Shown in pieces: positions 11,068 to 22,200 of a stretch of DNA of 64,000 bases (position 1 is the first letter of the stretch; each line of letters opens with the position of its first letter). Origin of the DNA: Drosophila pseudoobscura. Taxonomy: Eukaryota > Arthropoda > Insecta > Diptera > Drosophilidae. The notes under the pieces were generated by a model. It was not told the DNA's origin and did no database searches. It was given only the letters and a program-made list of their open reading frames with translations. Both the position numbers and the translations under genes were made by a program. The stretch is taken from the NCBI RefSeq assembly GCF_009870125.1, contig NC_046680.1:7068001-7132000 (forward strand), given 5' to 3'.

Positions 11068-14000
11068 CTATGAGCCCTTGAGCTTTTTCTTTGGATTGCT
11101 GCGGGTCTGATCGGTGGGCGCCGAGGGTGGTAGCTCTCGATATTGATTCTGTTGTGGATTTGTCATTATGTTATTGGAAATTCAGATAATCTCTAGTTAC
11201 TCACAATCTCCTCGTTGTCGGGCACGCGGGACAGGAAATCCAGAAGCTCGTTGTTCGGTATAGTGTTGGGCCGCAGCAGGCGACGCGAGAACTTCATTAG
11301 GCCCCAGAAGAGCAGGAGCCAGCGCAGCGGCACAAAATGAAGCACCAGAATGGCGCCCAGAAGCAGGACGACGGCCAGCCAGGTCAACTCGGGGACGGAA
11401 AAGTTGAATGTGCTTCATATGGAGAAATCAGAGTTAATACCGATTACGTATATAATAGGATGGAAGTACAAACTTGATGGTGCTCTCAGCCAGGGAGGCC
11501 AGATAGCCAATGGTGTTCTGTACGGTTTGGGAGACTTCTTGAATAGCCTGGAGTCGCTCCTTGATGGACTTTTTCTCCTCCTTCTCCTTGTCATCTTCGT
11601 CGTCCTCATCGTACTCGTAGTCATAGTGCCCCGCAGAGGGGTCTGTCGTGCCCGTGATCATGCGAATCAGCCACTTTCTAAAGGGAAAAACCAATGAATT
11701 TGGTATACCCTAGAAGAAACATCCACTCACTTGAGTATAATGAGCAGTAGAACCAAAGGAACTGTCTCCAGATCGCCATAGACACAGCCCACAATCCAAA
11801 AGACAAAGGCTATACTGGAACGCACAGGAGATTCCCATTCGAAGCAGCTCCTAGACCAGAAAAAGGGACTAATTAGAAGAGCAGTTTTCTATGGGGAACT
11901 TCCACTCACTGCACATAGCGGGCTGCATCCAGGATGTCCATGATGATCTCCTTGAGACGGTTGACGTTGCGCAGGAAGAGCTGCCGCTTAAACTTGGCCT
12001 CCTGCTGTATGAGCTTCTCCTCTTTTGGCTGGAGAGCGCGGCAAACAGCTCGGATTTCGCTCCAGACGACAGTCAGCTCCAGCTGGATTTGGGGGGAGTT
12101 TCCTTTGGCTCGGACGCAGAGATTCTTGTCCTTCAGAGTGTACCAGCGCTTGACGCCGCTCTTGATGCGCAGCAGTGGAATGACGAGCTTGCCCAGGAAC
12201 TCGACGCGATGATCGCGATCCTCGTCGAAGACTGTGATCTCTAGAACCTGTGTGATGTCTTTGACATTGCTGGGGAAGAGTATTCAATGAATTGGAGACC
12301 AGGATGGAGAAACGATTGCTCTTACAAGGTGAAGATCTTGTTCCAGTTTGGCGTAAGGGTCTTGTACTCCGTCTGAGTCTGTAGTCGGGCATTTCCCAGT
12401 TCGAGGACGCAAAAGGGATCCGACTTGCCGCCAATGTCCGCAGCTGCCAGGCCCGTGGCCCCAAAAACCTTCACGGTGAGATGACCCACATCCCTCAGGT
12501 TCTGCAGGCAGCGTAGGAAGCGATAACGATCTTTTAGCAGCTGGGACTCGCGCGGATCCTCCTTGAACGCCTTTAGGTCACTGATCGTCTCCAAGGCAGT
12601 GGTTCCGCTAATGGTGAGCATCAGGTGCACTTCGCCGGGGCAATCCTCCAGCGGCTTCCATATCCCGTGCGTTGTCTCGCGCTGAAACACACTCAAGTCG
12701 ATGACGGCCTTGCCGTATAGGGTGTTCCGATTCCAGAGGGCCAGCTCCAGGTTCTGGTCCTCGTCGAACAGGTGCAGATCGAACTGTTCCAGCCAGCGCT
12801 CCGTCCAGGAAGACTTGCTCTTGTACTTCTCGTTGCCCAATCTATGTCCGAGGGGAAGATCTCTGTTTAAGGGAGGTGTATTACTTCAAAGTAGATCGCA
12901 CTCACCTGAACCTGAAGTGCGACTCGATCAGCTTACTGCCGTCTTCGGCCAGCGGCAGATCTTTGGCCTTCACCAGCAGAATGGTGACCACTGAGCTCCA
13001 TATCTGCGACTTCAGACGCTTCGATGACTCGGCCAGTTTTGAGTTGCGTTGAAAGTGCTGCAACAATCCAACCGATTAGCTTTCAATTGGGACACCGATC
13101 CCCACTCCCTTTCCCCTCCTCCCCACTCCAAATAGGCACCTCCATCAGGTCGTCGCAGCCCTGCTCCAGTTGTTCACACAGCTCCTCATGCTGCCGCCTC
13201 ACATGCTTGAGCAACATGCGCGGTGCCCGCTTGCATCCAGGCCAATTGCTGCCCAGCATTACCCACAAGTCCACACACCAAAATACAGAAAACCGAAAAG
13301 GGAAAACACAAAACAGAAGACCGAAAAACAAAAAACAAAACTTAAAGCCCAGCTTTGCTTTCGACGCTCAAGCAGTGACTAAAGGCAGTGGCAAAGGTCT
13401 TGGGCTCGAGTCAGAGTGATTGCGAGGCAGATACCCTAATAGCTTAAAGGGTATGCTAGCTAGACGGAGCTTAAGAGCATATCTATAGAAGTCTGAGGAT
13501 ATAGCTCCTTCCAATGTACATCTCAATCTACTCTACCTACAAACTCTATTAACATTATCAAAATATTATCCCCTGATCTGCATAGGGTATAAACGCTTCT
13601 ATTCCCACTTTGTTTTCGCGTCTGCCATTGTGTTTTCCCACTTTGTCATATGTTTACTTTGAAATCGCCTTCATTACCTCCCAGATAACATGCAATGGCA
13701 ATTGTCAGCGCTCATGCTGGAGCTTTGTTGAGCCGAAGCCGAAGCAGCGATCGGCGCTTTGTGTGCCGCTCTGCTCTCCCGTACTGCACAAGTCACGACG
13801 AGTGTGTCAATGGTGGAGGGGAGAGGGGGGGACAGCCGCTCACGGGGTAGATTCGGGCTAGTCAGTTCGGGTATTTAGTTCCGCTCTCGGCTGTCGAGTA
13901 GCAGAGATAAAGCTCCATAAATATTTGCATTAGTTCGGGCCTCTCACCCCGAACCCGGACCTATGTAGGTCTATTAATTTCAGTTTGAGTTGAGTCATAA

Positions 14001-16519
14001 ATAACTTTGTCGGTGGGCGGGGGCTAAGGGGTAACCGAATATGAATACTTATAAATAAACGTCTTCACACACAATCCAGAAGAGAGTCAACGTTGGGCCT
14101 GTGGGTGGGTGCCGAGGGGCAATTAAGAGTGCCGCCACACAAAAGGTATCGAGGAAATCGCTTTGTTGAAAGGAAAAGGAAAACCACCGAGAGAACGGCT
14201 GATTGATGGCCCAGTCAAACGTTTCCGAACTCTCGACACTGGAATGGAAAAGGGGGATTTATGAGTGCCACTCACCATTTCCTTGTCTTCCTGGCTACGC
14301 GGCCAGAGAGTCAAATTGATGAGTATCTCGCCCATGGCCCGCTCCCCGTGGCCGGCCGTGTCGCACAGCTGCAGGTGGATGTCCTCGGCCTTGCCCAGCT
14401 CCAGTTGGGTGAGATCCAGCTTGGCCGAGCCCATGAAATCGTCCTGCAAGCCCCAATCGTAGTCAAAGACCTAAACGCCGGACGGAAGGGATACAGGGTC
14501 AAGGCGGAAATTGATTTCGATTAGTTCGAAAGAGCTTCAGATTTTTGAGGGTAGTGCCAAATTGATTTGGTGTGCGGACTTCCCCAATGCCAGAAATTCT
14601 CTAAGGGACTATAAATTCCCATTATGAACATGAAATTGAATCAAAGAGGAAATTATTAAGAAATAAGAAAGGAAACTTGAGGATGTAATTGGTTTGATTT
14701 GCAGCGGCCGCAAGTCAATGGGGAAATTATACATGATATAGGAAAAATAATTTAAAAATAGCTAATTGTAATCTTTTAATTGAGTAAGGGATTCATTTAT
14801 GGTTTAACGGCTTAATTGGAACAAAAACTTAAACAAAAAGAGACATTGCTGTTCTGGCAGCGGTGGGATTCGAACCCACGCCTCCGAGGAGACTGGTGCC
14901 TTAAACCAGCGCCTTAGACCGCTCGGCCACGCTACCCCGATGAAAATCATTTCTTGGCTATAATGGAAGAATTAGGGAACCGCGCCATATCTATTTAAAG
15001 AACCAAAAATCAGCTAAGTGATACATATATATATCATGCCTATTTTTCCCGTGTGAAAATTGTTGTGAAACTGTTGGGGCTACGCGTTGGATGTCTCACC
15101 TTCACGATAATCGGCTGAAAGGGGTCCTCGACGGGAACAATGAACACCTCGTCCCAAACGGGATTTAGGTCGCGGTGTATGGTGCGCGACTTGTGCAGCA
15201 GTCGACCGCCGACCTTGAACTTTACATAAGGATCACTCAGTCCTGTCGCAGGGCGAAAGACAAAGGAAAATTAATGTTGCAGCAGCTGGTGCAGCGTGCC
15301 AAGTGCTTGATTAAACATAAAGAGAGGGTGTTACACTCGGAGAAATGATTCTGTATCATGGAAATTTCCCAACAGAGAACTTTCATACCACTTAAACACT
15401 AAAAACTCTCTGAAGTGTACAAAAATGATCAGAAATATTTCTTCGAGTGTTGAGCAGTAGGGGAGAGGGTCTTGATGCGGGATGTTGGCTGGAGCGTCAC
15501 TAGGGTTCTGTCCGCTCACCATTCTTGTCCATGGCCACCAGGTCGCTGCCGGATTTGAGATGGACGCGCAGCTGAAAGAAGACGAATTGACGTAATTGAG
15601 CTTCCCGCTTGCGACGCAGCTCTTCGGCCTGCCAATCGACAATCGGTAATCGGTAAGCGATCGACGATCGATGATCGAAGATCGATGACAGTTGCAGAGG
15701 TTAGAGATGTGCAGCAGAGCAAGACGTAGAAGAAGCGAAAATGGAAATTGCAGATTTTCCGAGTTAGTGCCAGAGTTTGGACAAAACAAAAACTAAACCA
15801 AAGGAAAGCCAATCGAAAGCGAGAGTAAACAAGCCGGAATCAGAAGCCACCATCACTCACCTGCAGGGCCTCCAGCTGCTGCTGCGGAGTCAGCTCCACG
15901 GGACTGCAGGCGGCGCCGTTGGCGTTTTCCGGCTGCTCGTCAATGCGGCCCTCCATGGAGCCGCCAAAACGCTGGATGACTTGCGCCATCTTGGCCGTGG
16001 CTCGGAACTCGCGGGCCAGCGGCGAACCGCCGATAGTTGTGGCTCGGTGACGGGGACTTTGCGTCACGGAGCTGCTCTCCGAGCTGTAGTCCGCCGCATA
16101 GTCCGTGCTCTCCTCGAGGAAGTCGCTCGGCGACTTGCGCCCGAGGCGGTCTTTGCTCTTGGTGCGGCTCCAGCGGTGCCGCAGATTGTTGAAGAATCCG
16201 TGCGTCTTCTGCAGCACGCCCACGCCACTGGCCACGCCCCCACCCCCAACCAGCTGCTGGGAAACGGCGCTCTTGGCCCGCTTGGGCGATATGTGCGGCG
16301 ACTCGTTGCTGTGGCAGTCGTGTCCGTTCAACTCCGAGGCGGACTTGCTCAGATGCTTCCCCAGGCGCTGCTGCAGCTGCGGCGATCCGTGCGGTGAGAT
16401 GTGACGTGGCGGCGTGGCACTGGCATCGTTACTTGTGGCAGCCGCCAGTGGCTGGAGGTGCTGCTCCAAATCCTGCCCCGCTGGCTGCTCCTCGACACGG
16501 TCAACGTAGTGGATGCGTG
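11068..16519 (-). CDS. Mctp: Mctp: multiple C2-domain and transmembrane region protein (5' end unresolved)
   Basis: MCTPs are ER and vesicle membrane proteins with cytosolic calcium/lipid-binding C2 domains and two C-terminal membrane segments; fly Mctp acts in presynaptic homeostatic plasticity. Exons on the minus strand: 16519-15861, 15571-15520, 15242-15100, 14470-14276, 13057-12906, 12841-12326, 12269-11910, 11850-11731, 11677-11474, 11412-11205, 11148-11068. All junctions are GT-AG and in phase, giving at least 895 residues. A Ser-rich linker (~220 residues) precedes C2A, which keeps its DPYV and FDYD acidic loops. C2B has lost most acidic ligands. C2C keeps KSDPF and FDEDRD. Two hydrophobic segments are split by an Asp/Glu/Lys-rich stretch, and the tail ends KKKLKGS. 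Exon 16519 begins out of phase with any local ATG, so at least one upstream exon is missing. Confidence 0.93.
13140..13259 (-). CDS. Mctp: Probable alternative first exon of Mctp (short isoform)
   Basis: A minus-strand ATG at 13259 opens 40 codons rich in charged, helix-forming residues (RRQHEELCEQLEQ). It ends in phase 0 at a GT (GAG|GTGCCT). The next acceptor, before 13057, is also phase 0, so this exon would join directly to HFQRNSKL. That would give a protein that skips the long Ser-rich region and C2A and starts just before C2B. The evidence is splice phase and coding-like composition only. The donor is not optimal and no promoter motif was identified. Confidence 0.5.
14855..14936 (-). 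tRNA. tRNA:Leu-AAG: tRNA-Leu (anticodon AAG)
   Basis: This is an 82-nt type II (long variable arm) tRNA on the minus strand. The acceptor stem GGTAGCG pairs with CGCTGCC, followed by discriminator A. The A-box region is TGGCCGAGCGGTCTAAGG. The anticodon stem-loop is CTGGT-TTAAGGC-ACCAG, which places AAG at positions 34-36. The B box is GGTTCGAATCC. A run of five T (14839-14835 on the minus strand) lies 16 bases past the end and would stop RNA polymerase III. The gene sits inside an Mctp intron (15099-14471), in the same direction as Mctp. There is no tRNA intron. Confidence 0.96.
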
Positions 16520-19176
16520 CTGGGTGGGAGTGAAGGATAAGTGTTATTTTAGCAGGCACGCAACTTTGGCAATCGATTAAACAACAATCGAGCGACCGGT
16601 GATAAGCAATCGAACCGAACAGGCCACACATGCCACACCAACTGACTGACTGAGAAGAGGGGCAGAGGTTCTTCCGGTGCCTCCCCTCCGTTTATGTATG
16701 TGCCACCCATGACATCATTTTGCTTAGGCGATTGTCTCAATTATAAAATATACTTTCAGCGAAACGATACATTCCATTTGTCGATGCTGTGAGTGGAGCA
16801 AGTGAGAGCGAGATGCTGGCCAAGACGTGACACGACTGTAGATTCTGGAATCGAATTCAGATTCAGCGACTCTTCTCTGCATGGAGAGCATTCTCTGAAC
16901 CAAAAAGTGTTTCCCTTCATTCTTTATGCACCTTTTCTTGGATCGTTCACGCATTCATCTCTAGCCCCCCCACACACTGCCACACACACACACATTTGGA
17001 CAGGCAGCTGGCACATCTCGGGCACCGAAAATAAATGGAAGACTTCTCTCCGCTCCACGTGCATCCATCTCTCAGTGTATTTCATTATCTCTGTATTCCC
17101 TTGCGCTTTTACCTGGTACTGGCACTATTTTATTTATTCTGTGGCACAGCGCGAAGGCTGCTTGCTTCTTGGAGGACTTCTTCAGGCTTAGATGCAGCGG
17201 TTGCATGGCATGGACTCGGGGCAACTCAGATGAATAAGTGATTGGTTGCACTTCTGGATTGCCTTTGGCACTGGCTGTTGTCTGATTAAATCCACAGTTA
17301 GAGCAGTTAAGATAAGTCAGTGATTAAACCAGTTTTATAACACTCGAAGTTTGAGCACTTTCTCTATAATGGCACCATGATTAAGATGGAAATTTTACTG
17401 AATATTTTCTCGACCTCCAGGGCATTGTACGTGCGGCTGGAAGCGGGGCGAGACCGAGCGAACTGCACTGTAGCAGTGCCCCTAGAAGACTGCTTCGGTT
17501 TCAGGTTCGGTTGCTGCCTCTGTTTGTGCCACTGTTTTGCGGCGCTTTTCCTCCCACTTTCCCCCTTTTTGCGAACTGAAACTTTTGCTCTCCTTTGGCA
17601 TTTGTTATTGTTAACGATGGGGCACACGGACATGGTTTTTGCTACATTGCAGATGAGAGTGTGTGTGTATGTGTGTGGCATTGAATGGAGAGGGTGGGGG
17701 GTCGTGGGTGGGTCGTTGAGTGGGTGGTTATGCGGGCTGAGGCGGCGGCTTTGCCCTTTTGCATTATTAATGCTCTGCGATGCTGGCGCGTTGATGCTGC
17801 ATCTTGTTTTATTTCCCTTCAGATCCCGCACAAATTGGAAAAGCATCCCAACGATGGCGTCATAAAATGCAAATGTATATGTAACTATAACCATGTTTAA
17901 GTGTTTGCGTGTGTGTCTGTGTGTGTGTGTTTGTAGGTGGGTTAAGCCGCAAAGCTTTACGCGGCCCAAAAAAGAGCTTTGGATTTGGGTTGTATGTTCT
18001 CTTATTTTTTGCTGGCACGTTTATGGAAAGCATTTTATGCACTTTTACTTTAATGAATGAAATGGAATGGATTGCATATACTGTGCCAGAGGGAGACGGA
18101 CATAAAGAGTGGGAGATCTCCCTTGGGCTTAAACAACTGCCAAGGACGCAAGGACCTTTTGCCGCTGGCTCTTGTGCAACCCAACGATCCCCTTGCATAT
18201 CATTTTAATTAATTTAATGTAAGTCCGAGTCCGGATCTGGAAAGTGCAGATGGTTGGCCAACCACAATCCCCCCTCCCCCTCCCACACTACGTTGTGGCA
18301 AGGTGTGGCCAATTACCACACGCAAAGAAGTACAAGTATAGTAATTCTGATTGTTTTGGGGGCGGCTGGCCCCGGGCACGACATGACTGGCACATAATAC
18401 CCGCAGGAGCACTTAAGTATTGCATATTTGCCAGCCATCAATTTCCCCACACACCTCACATATGTTTCATCAAGTTTTTGTTAGTCCTCCCAGCCCACAA
18501 TCCTTGAACAAAAGTTGGGCTGTGCCTAATAGTTGGGATGGCAGTGTGGCTGATTGTGTACGAGAAAAGTGTTGCATACTTCTCGGCGGCCGCTACTTCT
18601 GCAGCTCTCTCTCTCTCGCGCTCTTCCTTCTGTGTTTCCTCTTACTATCAAATAAATTCACTTCAAGTTTTCCTTTGCCGCTCTTTCTTGGCAATGCAAT
18701 TAGCCAACTTTCGTCTTTTGTCCTCCAAAACTTTCAGACCATAAACGTGCCAGTGCTCAAAAATTATCACACATACGCCATGTTGCCATTAGCAAGTGCC
18801 TAAGAAACGCCTCTTAGTTGTCCTAATGATGCCAGTGACGGGCACGTGCATACGATACGAGTAGAACGCGTTTTAATGGCCAAAGTATTGAAATTGTATG
18901 TCCTTAATGGGGGAATTGTGTATGGGGGCTCGCTGTGCAAAGGGCAGCAATGTCTTTAATGCCATATCATGCACGATTCGATAGAGAAAATTGGTCAGGC
19001 TAATCGCGTAATACTAAAGGCAACATCGGGCATCAATTATGGAACACACGAGCCGAACTGTGTTTTATACCACAGAACTTTAGTCAATAAATCAAGCTCG
19101 AGGCCAATCATCAATTATTTAGACATGGGTCAGCAAGTGTCATATACTGCTGGCACAGTCTTTCTATCTATATGAC

Positions 19177-19208
<32 letters not shown>

Positions 19209-22200
19209 CGCTCACCTGTTGACATTCTTGCTGTTCTATTTCCGTGCGGCAAGCAAAAGTGTGTCTTACCTCTCTTTCTACCGCCACCTGGATCTCTCTT
19301 TCACTCACTTTGTAGCCCTTTTGTGTGCCTCAAGTCTGTTGCCTGCTGTTTGCCTTATTGGCCCTTTTGAAATGTGACGACATTGCTGGCGGCTGGCTTT
19401 ACACTGCCATTTCCCCGTCCAAGCCACTGAAATTGGCGCCATGCTGGTTGTCGTCGTCTGGCCCCCCCGCCAGGCGGAGCCGTGCATCTGTAGCTGCTGG
19501 CGTGGCCCGACTGTAGTTTGCTGTGCGTCCGATTATCATGTTTACTCAACACGCAACGAACCGCAACCGAACGCAAGAGTGTCCGACCTTATCACAGCGC
19601 CTATGCCTAATCGTTTGTCGTGGTTTCGGCTCTAGCTCCACGAGGACTTCTGCATATGCCGACGAGGTGAGAATAAACAATTTCATTGTATTCCCATGCT
19701 TGTGTTTAACCAACAAAGAAACGATTATTCAGCTGCGACCCAGACGGGTACACCATATGGATCAGTCGTTCATAATTAACACATGTCGATGCCTGGGCCA
19801 TCGCGTCTCGAGATGCTGTCGGATAAACGCCCCACACTAAACATCTAAAGGGAAATTCGAAATTGTTTCCCCCAACAGGTTTCTGGCTAAATGATTTTCT
19901 TTCGATATTGCATATTTCATGAAAATACTTTTCCACATACTATAAGCAAGATATATACATATGTACATCTTTGTGTGCGTGTTTCTCCCCAGCTGCCGAG
20001 TGTGGATGTTGTTTTCTGTTTACTGGCTTCCTTACTGAATTATGCATGTATTATTCATGCAAATTTTCAGACCATTTTGTGTCCTTCAAGTGCTTGAAAA
20101 TGCAGGAAAATGGCAGGACTATAGCCTGGAGAGGGGGGTGGATAATATGGCTATCCGCAGTGATGGATATTTCTCATTTTGGCAGCCCATAAATGCTGGC
20201 TTCAGACTGCTCTTCCAGTAACTGTCGGACTAACGATGAAATTAAATGGAATTACGCTTACTTGCTGATGGCCAGGCTTACGCTGATGCCTCATAAGAGA
20301 CTGTAAAGCAGGGATTACTCGCTGTATGTGTGTGTGCTTTGGCGGGAGGTTAACGCGGTGGCCTGTTTGGCTGGGTGGTAATAAGAGGGCTACAATAATG
20401 TGCTGCCCCGAAGCTTTCGTTTTAATTAACTGGGTTACCTTACGGCCGGAGCCGCGCTCTTTTTTGGGTCAAGTAATTACAGCATGCTAGCAAACAACAG
20501 CAGGGATAGAGGGAGGGGGCTGACACCGAGTGTTGCAGCAAGTGGAAACTGTCACTGCAGTTGGAAATGCGTTCTGCCGTGTCCCTGCCAAAATTCGTAC
20601 ATTCAAAAACTCTGCTCTAACTTCATTCCCAGTTGCTTTGCTTTGGCGCAGTTTTCCCATTCAATTTATTGCAGTTTTGCAGTTCTATATAAATACAAAC
20701 ATTTAATGTTTGGCAACTTGCAGATGGGCGGCTGCCATTTCAATCAAGAAATATAGAAGAACACACATATACAGAAACAGTGGGACACGGACACAGGGCG
20801 GTAGACATCTCTTGGCCCCCAATTGTGATAGTGGTCTGCTGTCATAGCCAAGATGTTGATTTGTCAAATGGCCGCACAAATAAGGGTGAAATTAGAATGG
20901 GGGGAGGGTGAGGCAGCATTGGAGGAGAGCGTGAAATGAGCGCCAAGCGATAATTAAAAACTATATCAGGCCAAATAGCACGCGACATCTAGACAGAACA
21001 GAAGCAGAGCAAGCACTGTGTTGGCCATTCATTTAGCCATGCCAACTGCCATCTAGTGCTCTGCTATGTCTATGTGTGTGTGCGTTTCTATTTATACATA
21101 CATTTATGCACATGTATGTGTGTTTATATTTGTGAAAACCGGAAGCGCAGCGGCATGCAAAGACGCCATAACCGCCATGACGAACAGCAGCAGTAAGCAA
21201 GGCGAATATCCGCGCGGAACCCGTGCGTGTGCGGGGGTCAGAGGCTCTTCGTCCTGGGCCAACCCGTTGGCTGACATGGCGCCAAAATCATTCCGAGGGC
21301 TGACAGAAAACTAAAGCAAATGCGTACGCAAAAATATTCCACGTACAGGAAAAATCATAATCAAGGTCAGGTCTTTCGGGGAAGCAATCGCAATCTAAGT
21401 ATACACCTTAACAGCTCCCTTGGGCGGGCAGTAACAGTGTGCGGGCGGCATATTCTCTGTATTTAAGTATCGATACATGTAACCATGGAGAATGTCTTTG
21501 TATCTCAGGGAAACCATTCGTTGCGCTCATCAAAGTCGAATGTTTCAGAGAGCACCTAGATCTTCGCCAGTGGCCAGTTTTTTTAAGTCACAAACTATGG
21601 CCCCCACCCTTCTTTAGCTGCCATCTCCCGGCAACAGAGGATGAGCTTTCCCTGTGGTTCGTTTAAGCATTATATAGCTTTATTAACCCTTTTCCTTCCA
21701 CCGCAGGAACGTCTCAATTCCTCAATCCCCCCTCGGGTGTGGGGCAGAATTTATGCGCAAACTAATTTAGACAAAGCCGCACTCAGGCCGCATAAAAATA
21801 GCACGGGCAAATTGGGCCCGTGTTGCCACAAAAACCGCTCCGCTCAGCAGTTGGAGTGGCGCCTCAGCAGCAGCAGCACCACTGGGCCAGCATCAAAGGG
21901 AGTCACGTTGGGGGGCCCAAAGGATGAGAAATAACGGATTGTGTACGTGTTTTTGTATGTGTGTGGGGTCTATAAAGTGGAGCTGCTTAAAAATATACAC
22001 AACCGCAGCTGCCATGGCTGCCAGCAGTCGAAAACCTGGTATTCCCACTTCCTCTAGGGCCAGGTGACAATTCTGCAGCACTGCTTGCCCACTGCCCTCC
22101 ACCTCTCCACTGTGGCCAAATGATGGCTTATCAATAGATAAAGCAACACTTACACATCCTGTCACATCCGTGCCAGAGCTCTCTGGCTGGGAGAGGGAGT

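Noticed and set aside
17364..17969. Overlapping 201-codon (minus) and 162-codon (plus) frames
   Set aside because: They read through GT/CA microsatellites and low-complexity DNA on opposite strands, with no domain and no splice support.
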